64,000 nucleotides of DNA from Legionella lansingensis (GCF_900187355.1 NZ_LT906451.1:868501-932500); one strand, 5' to 3'. Numbered from the stretch's first letter, positions 9,438-18,496 are shown. Notes: generated by a model from the letters alone, not told the origin. Made by a program: numbers and translations.

Positions 9438-9694
9438 ATTAACTCCTTTTAACAGTAGTGAACGGCAGGTTCAAAACAAAAACCAGCTGATCCACTATAT
9501 TTAAAGAAGACGGTGAGAGCAAGTGTTGGACAGATGGTTGATGCAAAAGTTACTACGTTAATTTTTGAATCTATAGATTTGCATTGGATAAAAAAAATTT
9601 CCATTTCTATTAATCTTAAGTTAATATTTAGCCGCCTAAAAGTAGCTTGGAAGCTACTGGTCAAGTCCAATTAAAAGCAAAATAAGGAATAAAA

Positions 9695-10732
9695 GTGTTC
9701 AAGCGGTTTAAACCACTCGATCATTCCATCATAGGAATTGATATTACCCCATTATCTATCAAAGTCGTCGAGATCTCTAAAACGAGTGATCATTTCGTTG
9801 TTGACAATATTAACTCTGAGCCTTTACCTGCAAATGCACTAGTTGATAATCAGATCAAAGATCAAGACGCTATTACTGCCTGTGTTAAAAAATTAATACA
9901 CGGTACTTCGTTGCGTGGGAAAACGGCCGCAGTTCTTGCCATTCCGAATTCGGCGATCATTACCAAGGTGATTCAGGTAAGTAGTAAGGTTCCTGAAAGG
10001 GAAATGGAAGAATCGGTTTTTCTAGAGGCTAGCAAATATTTCTCTTATCCCATTAATGAAATCAATCTAGATTTCATTATTCAAGGACCATCAGACACGC
10101 ATGCTCATCAGCTAGATGTTTTAGTGATCGCTTGTAGAGCAGAAAACATCAACGGTCGTGTTGAAGCTATTTCTCGAGCTGGTCTTGTGGTGAAAGTAGT
10201 TGAAATGGAATCCAACTCTCTGGAACGGATTATACCCTGGCTATGTCATTCAACACTTAATCAAACACAAAGAATAGCTGTCATTAATGTGAACCGGTTC
10301 TCAGCCACTTTGCATGTGATTGATACAGGTAAAACAAGTTTTACTCATGAGGAAATATTTGCAGCCAATCCATGGGTGAAACGCTTTGAACAGGATCATG
10401 AGACGCTAGATTCAGCTTTTATTCACAACAAAATTCAGCATGAATTAGATAAAATATCACTCTCATCCGATCTTATACTTCGGCATTTGAAGCGCATGTT
10501 ACAATTTTTTTCTTCAACGACAGCGCACAGGCTTGATCATATTTTTCTAGCTGGCGAGATATTCGATCTACCCCATCTCGCGCAATGTTTGCAAGAAACA
10601 ATAAGAACACCTACCACCGTTGCTAATCCTTTTAGACGAATGAAATTCTCAATACCGCCATGCCCAACAAAAATGGCTAAAGCGGCTTCATTTATTCTTG
10701 CTTGTGGTTTGGCTCTAAGGGATGTGGATTAA
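9695..10732 (+). CDS. pilM: Type IV pilus inner-membrane platform protein PilM
   Basis: A cytoplasmic actin-like protein that binds the N-terminal tail of PilN and couples the pilus motors to the PilNOP alignment complex. The N-terminal motif IIGIDITPLSIKVVEIS is the first phosphate-binding segment of the fold, and SSTTAHRLDHIFLAGE near the C-terminus is the second. 345 residues is close to other PilM proteins. The start is a GTG at 9695 with ATAAGGA seven bases upstream. It is first in the pilMNOPQ operon, with pilN 2 bp downstream. The genes upstream, on the opposite strand, are the coiled-coil protein and mrcA. Confidence 0.93.
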   Translation: MFKRFKPLDHSIIGIDITPLSIKVVEISKTSDHFVVDNINSEPLPANALVDNQIKDQDAITACVKKLIHGTSLRGKTAAVLAIPNSAIITKVIQVSSKVPEREMEESVFLEASKYFSYPINEINLDFIIQGPSDTHAHQLDVLVIACRAENINGRVEAISRAGLVVKVVEMESNSLERIIPWLCHSTLNQTQRIAVINVNRFSATLHVIDTGKTSFTHEEIFAANPWVKRFEQDHETLDSAFIHNKIQHELDKISLSSDLILRHLKRMLQFFSSTTAHRLDHIFLAGEIFDLPHLAQCLQETIRTPTTVANPFRRMKFSIPPCPTKMAKAASFILACGLALRDVD

Positions 10733-10734
10733 GT

Positions 10735-11292
10735 ATGGTTGAAGTTAATTTACTGCCATGGCGAACCATAAAGAGACTAGAGTTAAAAAGAAAATTTATG
10801 CTTATGACGGTCTGGAGCCTGGTAATGGCTATCGTTGTTGTAATGGCATTAGCTTCGCGAATGAATCATCTTACAAAAAGCCAGTTACAACGTAATGAAC
10901 GGCTAAACAATGAAATCAAGCAATATGACCAGCAAATTTCAGAAATTAGAAAAATTAACAAAGTAACAACTGTACTTCTTGCCCGTTTAAGGAGAATAAG
11001 TCATTTATATAACAATCCGATTTTATCTCTGCATTTGTTCAATGAGATTTATAAGATTCTTCCTGCAAATGTTAGGCTGACAAAAATAGAAAAATCGAAA
11101 AATAAGGTAAGTTTGTCAGGCTATGTGAAATCTCATCACGATATTGGATTGATGATGCATGCAATTGGTGAGAATAAATGGTTTTTAAATGCCAAATTGG
11201 CGGAAATAAAGATGCCGCATATCGAAATAAGAGAAGTAAATAAATTTAAATTAAGTATTGAGCTAAGAACCCGTTATTCGTATGCATCTTAA
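10735..11292 (+). CDS. pilN: Type IV pilus assembly protein PilN
   Basis: A single-pass inner-membrane protein that pairs with PilO. The ATG at 10735 is chosen because the conserved PilM-binding motif must be at the N-terminus (MVEVNLLPWR); the frame itself extends back to a TTG at 10702 inside pilM. A transmembrane segment follows at about residues 22-42, then a coiled coil and a small ferredoxin-like periplasmic domain. 185 residues is typical. It overlaps pilO by 11 bp. Confidence 0.92.
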   Translation: MVEVNLLPWRTIKRLELKRKFMLMTVWSLVMAIVVVMALASRMNHLTKSQLQRNERLNNEIKQYDQQISEIRKINKVTTVLLARLRRISHLYNNPILSLHLFNEIYKILPANVRLTKIEKSKNKVSLSGYVKSHHDIGLMMHAIGENKWFLNAKLAEIKMPHIEIREVNKFKLSIELRTRYSYAS

Positions 11293-11872
11293 CACAATAA
11301 ATTTGAACAATATTAGCCAGACATCAACGTTCTTAAGAACGGCATTTATTGTTTTTTTGACTATTTTCGTCACTGGTATTGGTTATTTGGTGATAATAAT
11401 ACCACAGGGAAAAGAATACCAAAATCTTAGAAATACAGAACTTCTTTTGCGGGTTGAGTTTGAGCATAAACAACAATTAGCAGCTACTATCAATAACTAT
11501 CGTCATCGCCTCAGTGCATCGGAGGCTCAGTTTGCAGCTATGCTTAAGTTGCTACCATCAAAGGAAACGATTTCTCCTCTAATGGAAAACATTTTTAAGC
11601 TGGCAAAAGAAAACCACCTTACAGTAAATCTATTTGCTCCACGACGTGAAATTAAACATGATTTTTATATGGAGTTACCTGTGGATGCAACAATAAAAGG
11701 TGAGTATCATCAATTGGCTATCTTTCTTAGCAAAATCAATCACTTACATTACATCATAACCTTTGATGATATCAAAATAACAAAATTATCTAAGAGAGAA
11801 AGCAAAAGTTCTTCATCGAATCCCTTGTTGATGAAAATTAAATTTAAAATTTATCGGTCTCGTACAGAATGA
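11282..11872 (+). CDS. pilO: Type IV pilus assembly protein PilO
   Basis: An inner-membrane partner of PilN that sets the spacing between the inner-membrane platform and the secretin. A short cytoplasmic N-terminus is followed by a transmembrane segment (about residues 19-39), a coiled coil and a ferredoxin-like domain near the end, containing the typical YHQLAIFLSKINHLHYIITFD segment. 196 residues fits the family. It overlaps pilN by 11 bp and pilP by 4 bp, so the operon is translationally coupled. Confidence 0.92.
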   Translation: MHLNTINLNNISQTSTFLRTAFIVFLTIFVTGIGYLVIIIPQGKEYQNLRNTELLLRVEFEHKQQLAATINNYRHRLSASEAQFAAMLKLLPSKETISPLMENIFKLAKENHLTVNLFAPRREIKHDFYMELPVDATIKGEYHQLAIFLSKINHLHYIITFDDIKITKLSKRESKSSSSNPLLMKIKFKIYRSRTE

Positions 11873-12369
11873 GTATAAGAACATGGATTATCGTTGCATC
11901 ATTTTTAATGCTAATGTCGTGCGATTCTTCAACAAAAGATGACCTGGAAGATTATATACACATGGTAAAAAAAAGGAATGTTGTGTTTAAGGAGAGAAAG
12001 CGTCAATTTCACATATTGAATAAATTTAATTACACAGGAAGTGCGGGCTGTCGCGATCCGTTTAGGCTAAACATTCCAAACAATATTGAACGGATTAGTC
12101 ACTATCCACGGCAATTTTTGAATGATATTCCTTTATCTGATCTGCGGTTTGTGGGCACACTGAAATCTGGCTCTGCAAGCTGGGGTTTGATTAAAGTTCA
12201 GGGCAAACGGATTAGCCATGTGAGATCGGGAGATTACATAGGAAAAGATAGGTTAGAAGTTATTAGCATTAAGGAAAGATTGCTTATCTTGGAGCGACAG
12301 ATTTTAACAAAGGGAAAATGGCAGAGAAAAATTATCAGCCTCACGTTAAGTAAAGGGAGTCACACTTGA
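11869..12369 (+). CDS. pilP: Type IV pilus lipoprotein PilP
   Basis: A periplasmic lipoprotein that bridges the PilNO complex and the PilQ secretin. The signal peptide ends in a lipobox (LMLMSC; the lipidated Cys is about residue 18). A disordered linker runs to about residue 65, where GCRDPFRL marks the usual CRDPF motif, and a beta domain follows (LRFVGTLKSGSASWGLIK and VRSGDYIGKDR). 166 residues is normal. The ATG overlaps the pilO stop (ATGA), and pilQ starts within its last codons. Confidence 0.92.
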   Translation: MSIRTWIIVASFLMLMSCDSSTKDDLEDYIHMVKKRNVVFKERKRQFHILNKFNYTGSAGCRDPFRLNIPNNIERISHYPRQFLNDIPLSDLRFVGTLKSGSASWGLIKVQGKRISHVRSGDYIGKDRLEVISIKERLLILERQILTKGKWQRKIISLTLSKGSHT

Positions 12370-13796
12370 TTTTGCGAAACATATTTTTAGTATTGTTCAT
12401 TTTTTTTCTTTTTTATTCTAAATTACTTGCACAACCCAGTTTAGTCATACCGATAGTTGCAGGAAAGAGCGAAAAAGATAAAATGACAAGAAAGGATGTT
12501 TATCACAAACGAATTTCACTAAATTTTCAAGATATTGAGGTGAGATCCGCTTTGCAATTATTGGCTGAATTTGCTGGCATCAACATAGTTGTGAGTGATA
12601 CAGTAGCGGGCAATATAACAATTAGCTTGAATGATATACCCTGGGACCAGGCTTTAAATATTATTCTAACAACCCGATCCTTAGAGAAAAAACGAATGGG
12701 CAATATCATATTTATCGCGCCAGCCACTGAAATAACAGAGCGTAGGAAAAAAATTGAAGAAGCTCAACTTAAGTTAAACGATATGACCCCGTTGCAATCT
12801 GAGCTCTTTCAAATCAATTATGCGAAGGCTTCTGAAATTGCCAATATATTGCAAGCAAAGAATGAAACCCTTCTGTCTACTCGGGGTAAGATGGCTATTG
12901 ATGCAAGAACCAATACACTTTGGATACAAGAGAGTACCAGGCGACTTGCCGTTATAAGAAAATTGATTGAGTATTTTGATGTTCCAGTGAAACAAGTATT
13001 GATAGAAGCACGTATTGTTAATGTAACAAAAGATTTTGCTCAGGATTTAGGGCTGCATTTTGGTCTCTCCAGAGGCAGACTTAGTGATGCGCGCAAGGAT
13101 AATATCACGCAATTGACAGAAAAGACTGCTTCGCCATCAGCAACTCCATTAGCAGATCGCTTAAATTTTGATATTGGAAACATACCTATAGGAACTTCAA
13201 CAGCCTCTCTTGGGATAGCTCTTGCCAAGTTGGGTGATGGGATTTTGTTGGATTTGGAGCTTTCCGCCCTAGAAAGTGAGGGTCGAGGAGAAGTCATTTC
13301 CAGTCCACGATTGATAGCGACTAACCAGCAGCCAGCAGTGATTGAATCAGGAGAAGAAATTCCATACCAAGAAGCAACTTCGAGTGGCGCCACAGCTGTA
13401 TCTTTTAAAAAAGCTGTATTGAGCCTGAAAGTGACCCCACAGATCACCCCTGATGGTAAAATTTTAATGGATTTAAAAATTAACCAGGATATACCCACTC
13501 CCAAGGTATTTAATGGTGTCCCAACGATTCTAACGAAGGAAATTCAAACAAATGTGTTAGCCTGTAATGGACAAACCATTGTTCTCGGTGGAATTTATAA
13601 ACAAGATAAAAATAACGAGATCAATCGTGTCCCTTTTCTAGGAGAATTACCAATGGTAGGCGGATTATTTAGAAATCAGTCGACATCAATTAGAAATGAG
13701 GAGTTGCTCATTTTCATTACTCCTAGGATAATATCAAACAATTTACGGCAAAAACCGTTAAGAAGGCAAAGGCAAAAAACTAAGGAACGTCTCTAA
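12366..13796 (+). CDS. pilQ: Type IV pilus secretin PilQ (short form)
   Basis: The outer-membrane ring through which the pilus and incoming DNA pass. A signal peptide (about residues 1-22, cut after KLLA) is followed at once by an STN domain (ISLNFQDIEVRSALQLLAEF). Next comes an N1/KH-like domain (ELFQINYAKASEIANIL, RTNTLWIQES), and then the secretin barrel ending in the VPFLGELPMVGGLFRNQS signature. At 476 residues it is much shorter than the roughly 700-residue PilQ of Pseudomonas or Neisseria. The peptidoglycan-binding AMIN domains are missing. The start is TTG overlapping the pilP stop, with AAGGGAG upstream. Confidence 0.93.
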   Translation: MILRNIFLVLFIFFLFYSKLLAQPSLVIPIVAGKSEKDKMTRKDVYHKRISLNFQDIEVRSALQLLAEFAGINIVVSDTVAGNITISLNDIPWDQALNIILTTRSLEKKRMGNIIFIAPATEITERRKKIEEAQLKLNDMTPLQSELFQINYAKASEIANILQAKNETLLSTRGKMAIDARTNTLWIQESTRRLAVIRKLIEYFDVPVKQVLIEARIVNVTKDFAQDLGLHFGLSRGRLSDARKDNITQLTEKTASPSATPLADRLNFDIGNIPIGTSTASLGIALAKLGDGILLDLELSALESEGRGEVISSPRLIATNQQPAVIESGEEIPYQEATSSGATAVSFKKAVLSLKVTPQITPDGKILMDLKINQDIPTPKVFNGVPTILTKEIQTNVLACNGQTIVLGGIYKQDKNNEINRVPFLGELPMVGGLFRNQSTSIRNEELLIFITPRIISNNLRQKPLRRQRQKTKERL

Positions 13797-13842
13797 AGTT
13801 TCTTAATACAAGGAGTAAAATTAAATAAGTCTGGTGATCAAA

Positions 13843-13868
13843 TAGGAGAGGATTTATAAGCTCTCCTA
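13843..13868. repeat. Hairpin between pilQ and aroK
   Basis: TAGGAGAG and CTCTCCTA form a perfect 8-bp stem with a 10-nt AT-rich loop in the 141-bp gap. No T-run follows on either strand, so a terminator role is uncertain. It may attenuate or protect the transcript between the pilus genes and the shikimate genes. Confidence 0.4.
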
Positions 13869-13937
13869 GGTGTACTATGTTTAATTTAACATGAGGAATT
13901 TTTCTTCATTTTCAGCTGAAGGGGTATGTGATTAAAA

Positions 13938-14465
13938 ATGAGCATCGTTAAAGTACGAAATATATTTTTAATAGGGCCGATGGGAGCAGGTAAAAGCACA
14001 ATAGGCCGTACTTTGGCAAAAGAGCTCAAGCTCGAGTTCTATGATTCCGATGAAGTTATAGAAGAGCGTGCAGGAGCTGATATTTCCTGGATATTTGATA
14101 TTGAAGGAGAAGAAGGCTTTCGTCGTCGAGAGCAGAAGGTCATTGAAGAGTTGACCCAGAAGACCAACATTGTGTTAGCAACCGGTGGCGGTGTGGTTAT
14201 GACACCGGAAAATCGCAATGCTTTGGCTGGACGAGGAACAGTTATTTATTTGAAGACATCTTTACAACAACAATATGAAAGAACTAAACGTGATACGAAG
14301 CGGCCTTTACTGCAAACGGAAGACTTAGAGAGTCGCCTAGAATCGCTCCGAGATGAAAGAGAGCCATTTTATGATGAGCTTGCTGACATCAGCTTTGAGA
14401 CGGATAAGTTAACCGTCAAAGCTGTCGCTAATAATATTATTAAATATATTTATGGCGAAGTTTAA
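13938..14465 (+). CDS. aroK: Shikimate kinase
   Basis: Phosphorylates shikimate with ATP, the fifth step of chorismate synthesis. The Walker A motif [11 protein letters not shown] lies at residues 12-22, the shikimate-binding [11 protein letters not shown] at about 34, the GEEGFRRRE Arg cluster at about 57 and the GGG motif ATGGGVVM at about 79. The lid carries KRPLL. 175 residues is standard. It overlaps aroB by 14 bp, and this aroK-aroB-damX arrangement downstream of pilQ is conserved in gammaproteobacteria. Confidence 0.97.
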   Translation: MSIVKVRNIFLIGPMGAGKSTIGRTLAKELKLEFYDSDEVIEERAGADISWIFDIEGEEGFRRREQKVIEELTQKTNIVLATGGGVVMTPENRNALAGRGTVIYLKTSLQQQYERTKRDTKRPLLQTEDLESRLESLRDEREPFYDELADISFETDKLTVKAVANNIIKYIYGEV

Positions 14466-15561
14466 TTTATATCAGAAGTTGGTGGTAAATTTACCAGCCC
14501 GAGAATATCCGATCGTCATCGGTTATGGTGCTCTAAACGATCCAGAAACCTTATGTCAGTATTTGGCTGGCGAGCAAGTCTTGATCGTTACGAATGACAA
14601 GGTTGCACCATTATATCTAGACCACCTGCAAACTGCTTTTGCCAATAAGCAATGTGATGTTGTTGTTCTTCAGGATGGCGAAGAGTTTAAAAACCAACAA
14701 AGTTTATTTACTATCTATGATAAATTGCTCACTAAGCAACATCATCGTGCTACGACATTGGTTGCTTTGGGAGGAGGAGTTGTTGGTGACATCACTGGCT
14801 TTGCAGCTGCAACCTATCAGCGTGGTGTAAGGTTCATACAGATCCCAACCACGTTATTAGCTCAGGTTGATGCAGCCATTGGAGGAAAAACAGCGATTAA
14901 TCATCCTCTAGGCAAGAATATGATCGGGAGTTTTCATCAACCCGCAGCGGTGATCATTGATTTGAATACGCTAAAAACGCTCCCTACACGGGAGCTTCAT
15001 GCAGGATTTGGAGAGGTTATCAAATATGCGCTGTTGGTAGGCGGACAATTTTTTCAGTTAGTGTATAAGCTTTTACAATCCGGGATCGAAGAAAATTTTT
15101 ACGAAAGCTTACCAACTGTAATAAGTGAGTGTTGTCGGATTAAGGCTACGTATGTAGAGCAAGACGAGTATGAATGCTCGGGAGAACGTGCTTTGTTGAA
15201 TCTTGGCCACACATTTGCACACGCCCTTGAGGCGTGTACGCATTATAAACGCTGGCTTCATGGAGAAGCAGTAGCCATTGGTCTCTACTGTGCTGCTTTA
15301 TTATCTCGTGAATGTGCGCAGTTGGATGAAGAGACGATTCATCTCATTGATGAAATGCTAGTCATGGCGAAATTACCGCGACGTATTCCATCAGATATTG
15401 ACCTTGATGCTTTAAGAGCATTAATGTCTCAGGACAAAAAAATTAAAAGTAAACATTTACGATTCATATTAATGAGAGCAGCAGGTAATTGTTATATCGA
15501 AGAGCGAGTATCGGAACACCTGTTACGCTTGACATTGCAAGCTGCAGTCGAAGGAGATTAA
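14452..15561 (+). CDS. aroB: 3-dehydroquinate synthase
   Basis: Converts DAHP to 3-dehydroquinate, the second step of the shikimate pathway, using NAD+ and a divalent metal. Visible are the NAD-binding [19 protein letters not shown], the [19 protein letters not shown] substrate loop, [11 protein letters not shown], and the metal ligands Glu in GFGEVIKY and His in [11 protein letters not shown] and LHGEAVAIG. 369 residues is normal. The ATG is inside the 3' end of aroK, so the genes are coupled. Confidence 0.97.
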   Translation: MAKFNLYQKLVVNLPAREYPIVIGYGALNDPETLCQYLAGEQVLIVTNDKVAPLYLDHLQTAFANKQCDVVVLQDGEEFKNQQSLFTIYDKLLTKQHHRATTLVALGGGVVGDITGFAAATYQRGVRFIQIPTTLLAQVDAAIGGKTAINHPLGKNMIGSFHQPAAVIIDLNTLKTLPTRELHAGFGEVIKYALLVGGQFFQLVYKLLQSGIEENFYESLPTVISECCRIKATYVEQDEYECSGERALLNLGHTFAHALEACTHYKRWLHGEAVAIGLYCAALLSRECAQLDEETIHLIDEMLVMAKLPRRIPSDIDLDALRALMSQDKKIKSKHLRFILMRAAGNCYIEERVSEHLLRLTLQAAVEGD

Positions 15562-15564
15562 TAA

Positions 15565-17094
15565 ATGCAAAATATGACACAAGAATCAACTCAGGAAGTA
15601 AACGCGGACCCCAGTGAACTGTTTAAACCTGCTGCATGGTTGGCAAAAATTGATTTTATCAATCATCTTGTGCTTTTTAAGAATGCGTTAATAACAGTGG
15701 TTGCCGAAGAAGGTGGTGGAAAAACTACTTTTATCGAATTGTTACAATCTGGGCTTGATAGCCAAATTAAATCACATGTTGTTACGGCTACACCTCTTTT
15801 TACGCCAACTGGATTCTTAGAGGAGCTTGCTAAGACTTTTCATTTGTCAATTGATAATGAATTCAATATCCATAATCTCATTCAACAAATTAATGAAAGA
15901 AAGACACATACGCTCATTGTAATTGATGATGCCCACTATGCCTCCGAGTCTTTTTTAAATGAAGTTCTACTTGAGTTAGGACAAGAGGGGGAGCAAACAT
16001 TCTTTCACCTTTGTCTTGTCTCTGATTTTTCCATAATGGCTAACTTAAATAAACTAGAAGCAACACCGTTTGGAAGTTTAATTCAGATTCTGGAACCTGG
16101 TGCTTTAACTGAAAACGAAACAAAGACTTATCTACTAAAGGCTTTACCCGCGCCAAAGCGCCTAGATAAGACAATGTCAGATAAGCGATTGGAGCAATTT
16201 TATCAGCTAACCGGGGGAAATATAGCGCGTATCAATAAGGAGATGCTCCATTACTTTTGTTCAGAAGCCTTGAAAGTTCCGTCAACAAGAAACTCGCATT
16301 TAGCAAAATATCTAAGCTTGACAGCAACGTTTGTCGTGGCCGTGTTAGCTGGTATATTTGTTTGGCAAAATCAAGATCGTTTCCGTCATGTAGAACCCGT
16401 CACTGCTGCTACCCTGGAAAAGGCCAAACAAATAGGAGGTCTTGCCAGTCATTTAGCATCAATCATATCTATGCCATCAGGTGATCAAGAAGCATTAATT
16501 AGCGAAATACCTGCTTATGATAATGATAGAACGGCTAGCTACATAGCCCCCTTTAATCTTTCTGCGATGATACAAGCAGTACAGCCACCTCCACTGAAGC
16601 GTGTTGTCGATATTGTCTTGGACGAAGATGAGCAAGAAAATAATTCTTTGGTGCTTATGGATAAAGTTGTTGTTATACCAAAAACTATTAGCAATCCACA
16701 TGCAAGAAAAGTAGCAGATCTAGAACGAAATGTCTTATCTGCACGAGAACTTCCTAAGCCAATTTCTGCGCCAGCATTTTCTAAGGATGCTCCCGCAGTG
16801 GTAGCGTCGGCAATTCCTGTCGAAAGGAAAGTTACAGCAGGTGGCCAATATACCGTACAACTTGTTGCAAGTCAGAGGCTCGAAGATATTCAGCGCTTTA
16901 TGAGGTTGCATCATCTCAGTGAAAATACAAAAATTCGCAAAACAAAACATCAGGGGCATGATTGGTTCGTTTTGACTTTAGGTGAGTACAGTGGTTTCAC
17001 GCAGGCGCAACAAGCAGCTAATAGTTTACCTGCATCCCTTTCTCAATTTAAACCATGGATTCGCTCAATGACCGATCTTAATGCGGTCGGCTAG
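15565..17094 (+). CDS. DamX-like ATPase/SPOR-domain membrane protein
   Basis: It occupies the damX position behind aroB. An AAA-type ATP-binding domain (Walker A EEGGGKTTF near residue 50, Walker B TLIVIDDAHYASE near 115) is followed by a single membrane segment at about residues 252-270. A long periplasmic Pro/Ala/Val-rich linker leads to a C-terminal SPOR domain (about residues 428-505; YTVQLVASQRLEDIQRFM). SPOR domains bind denuded peptidoglycan at the septum, so this protein should localise to division sites. The cytoplasmic ATPase half is larger than in E. coli DamX and resembles ExeA/GspA-type ATPases. GAAGGAGA lies 10 bp before the ATG, and another in-frame ATG is 9 bp on. Confidence 0.85.
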   Translation: MQNMTQESTQEVNADPSELFKPAAWLAKIDFINHLVLFKNALITVVAEEGGGKTTFIELLQSGLDSQIKSHVVTATPLFTPTGFLEELAKTFHLSIDNEFNIHNLIQQINERKTHTLIVIDDAHYASESFLNEVLLELGQEGEQTFFHLCLVSDFSIMANLNKLEATPFGSLIQILEPGALTENETKTYLLKALPAPKRLDKTMSDKRLEQFYQLTGGNIARINKEMLHYFCSEALKVPSTRNSHLAKYLSLTATFVVAVLAGIFVWQNQDRFRHVEPVTAATLEKAKQIGGLASHLASIISMPSGDQEALISEIPAYDNDRTASYIAPFNLSAMIQAVQPPPLKRVVDIVLDEDEQENNSLVLMDKVVVIPKTISNPHARKVADLERNVLSARELPKPISAPAFSKDAPAVVASAIPVERKVTAGGQYTVQLVASQRLEDIQRFMRLHHLSENTKIRKTKHQGHDWFVLTLGEYSGFTQAQQAANSLPASLSQFKPWIRSMTDLNAVG

Positions 17095-17101
17095 GTTTGT
17101 T

Positions 17102-17256
17102 GCGAATGGTACTTACTTAAGGAATTGAGTGCATTTTTAGTGCACCTTGCTTCGTCATTGCGAGCAAAGCGCAGCAACCCAGTTTCGGTCCTTGAACAAA
17201 ACTCCGGTCTGGGTTGCTTCACTTTGGCACTTTTTCCTTAAATAAGTACCATTCGC
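17102..17256. repeat. 155-bp MITE-like element with 23-bp terminal inverted repeats
   Basis: The ends (17102-17124 and 17234-17256) are inverted copies with one mismatch, starting GCGAATGGTACTTACTTAAG. Nested inside is a second inverted pair, AGCAACCCAG / CTGGGTTGCT, preceded by CGTCATTGCGAGCAAAGCG. That string recalls a dispersed repeat known in many intracellular and environmental proteobacteria. There is no coding capacity and no obvious target-site duplication. It fills the whole gap between convergent damX-like and pnuT-like genes. Confidence 0.75.
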
Positions 17257-17260
17257 CCTT

Positions 17261-17842
17261 CTAGAAAGAAGAGGCAACTGGGACAGCCTCGTTGATGTAT
17301 TGCTTTTTCCAGTTGCAATAGCCAATGATTGCCATGCCCAGATAAACGAGCATCATCATGCTATGGAAGGGTATTTGCTTATGGAGATACATATAGGCAT
17401 AAATGGCATCCGTAATAAACCATAGGATCCAGGTTAAGATGATTTTGTAACACATTAATACCTGTGCGACGATGCTTAAAGAGGTCGTAAGGGCGTCTAG
17501 GATAACCACATTCGAGTCGGTGAAGGTGCTTAATAAAACGGCAATGAACATAAAAAGAACCAAGGTCAAAGCTATAAATAGGAAGGATTGTTTTAACGAC
17601 AGAAGTCTGATGATCAATAGGTTGTTTTGTCGAGTAGGCATACGCCAAACGTACCACCCATAACAGGCACTTAAAAAGTAGAACGATTCTAGGATGGTGT
17701 CCGCATAAATGCCTTTTTGCCAATATAACCAGCCATTCATGGATGTGGCCATAAGACTGATAAGCCATGCTTTACTATTAAGACGTATAAAATAGTAAGT
17801 AGCCAATAATGAAATCATGGCCCCTAAAACATCAATAAACAT
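17261..17842 (-). CDS. pnuT: PnuC-family vitamin transporter, probably thiamine (PnuT)
   Basis: 193 residues with about seven hydrophobic segments and the PnuC-family features: an early NGWLYWQKGIYADTILESFY segment and a late TWILWFITDAIYAYMYL helix. PnuC proteins carry nicotinamide riboside, while PnuT relatives carry thiamine by facilitated diffusion. The sequence alone does not settle the substrate. The TPP riboswitch immediately upstream on the same strand argues for thiamine. The start codon lies only 5 bp after the riboswitch, whose last helix contains the Shine-Dalgarno AGGA. The neighbours (convergent damX-like gene, divergent stress-protein gene) say nothing about substrate. Confidence 0.83.
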   Translation of the reverse strand: MFIDVLGAMISLLATYYFIRLNSKAWLISLMATSMNGWLYWQKGIYADTILESFYFLSACYGWYVWRMPTRQNNLLIIRLLSLKQSFLFIALTLVLFMFIAVLLSTFTDSNVVILDALTTSLSIVAQVLMCYKIILTWILWFITDAIYAYMYLHKQIPFHSMMMLVYLGMAIIGYCNWKKQYINEAVPVASSF

Positions 17843-17847
17843 TCAAT

Positions 17848-17942
17848 GATTCCTACGACGGCATTACCCGAACAGGTTCAATGGGTATTTTCTCAGCCCT
17901 TATCTATGATGTTGTTGAAGAAGATAAGAACACCCCGAAATC
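17848..17942 (-). promoter_or_regulatory. TPP (thiamine pyrophosphate) riboswitch, THI element
   Basis: Read on the minus strand, it contains the conserved core: GGGGTG near the 5' end, then GGCTGAGAAAATACCC, ATTGAACCTG, TTCGGGTAATGCCG and TCGTAGGAA. The closing helix P1 pairs GATTTC with GGAATC (one G-U). The variable P3 arm pairs CTTATCTT with its partner near GATAAG. The 3' strand of P1 includes the AGGA that serves as Shine-Dalgarno 8 nt before the transporter ATG. Thiamine pyrophosphate binding should therefore block translation directly. Confidence 0.93.
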
Positions 17943-17956
17943 TCTTTAGCATTTAT

Positions 17957-17985
17957 TTGAATTTAAGAGAATCAAATTTTATAGT
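17957..17985 (+). promoter_or_regulatory. Predicted sigma-70 promoter of the stress-protein gene
   Basis: TTGAAT (17957-17962) and TATAGT (17980-17985) are separated by exactly 17 bp and lie about 80 bp before the ATG at 18068. It is divergent from the riboswitch leader. It is a good match to the housekeeping consensus but was found by eye only. Confidence 0.5.
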
Positions 17986-18067
17986 AAACTGACGTTCATG
18001 GAAATTGAAATTTTCTAAAAGCTTAGGGTCAACGGATCCTAGAATTAGCGTAGCCAAGGAGATAATT

Positions 18068-18496
18068 ATGTACAACAGGGTATTATTCGCGACAGATTTT
18101 GATGAAGTTGGGATAAAAGCAGCTCATAAAGCGAAAAAAATTGCTGATGAAAACGGCGCTGACTTACTTCTCGTTCATGTCGTCGAGCCAATTCCCGCAT
18201 ATGCTTACCCGGGATTTGCAGGATTTGCGGAAGTGGAAGTATCTATACGTGAGCAGGCTGAAAAAGAATTAGCAAACTTGGCCAAAAAGCTTGGTGTCGA
18301 TAACGCACATTGCATGATTGAGTTTGGTTCTACCAAAAATGAAATTTTGCGGGTTGCTAAAGAGAAGAAGATTGATCTAATTGTCACCGGAAGTCACGGT
18401 AAACATGGATTGGCTTTATTGCTTGGTTCCACGGCCAATGCCATTCTTCATGGGGCGGAATGTGATGTTCTTATTGTTCGTCCTAAAGTTGATTAA
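18068..18496 (+). CDS. Universal stress protein, UspA family
   Basis: A small cytoplasmic nucleotide-binding stress protein. The fold begins YNRVLFATDFDE, with the conserved Asp on the first loop. The ATP-binding signature G-x2-G-x9-G-S/T is intact (GSHGKHGLALLLGSTANAIL), so it should bind ATP. At 142 residues it is the normal single-domain form. The frame extends upstream to 18005, but the ATG at 18068 has AAGGAG seven bases before it and starts the domain. A hairpin repeat separates it from the convergent glutathione transferase. Confidence 0.9.
   Translation: MYNRVLFATDFDEVGIKAAHKAKKIADENGADLLLVHVVEPIPAYAYPGFAGFAEVEVSIREQAEKELANLAKKLGVDNAHCMIEFGSTKNEILRVAKEKKIDLIVTGSHGKHGLALLLGSTANAILHGAECDVLIVRPKVD

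Noticed and set aside
9449-9670. 73-residue minus-strand open frame upstream of pilM
   Set aside because: No Shine-Dalgarno, unlikely composition, and it occupies the promoter gap between two divergent genes.
17261-17842. Annotation as nicotinamide riboside transporter PnuC
   Set aside because: The adjacent TPP riboswitch on the same strand points to thiamine; no NAD-related signal is seen.
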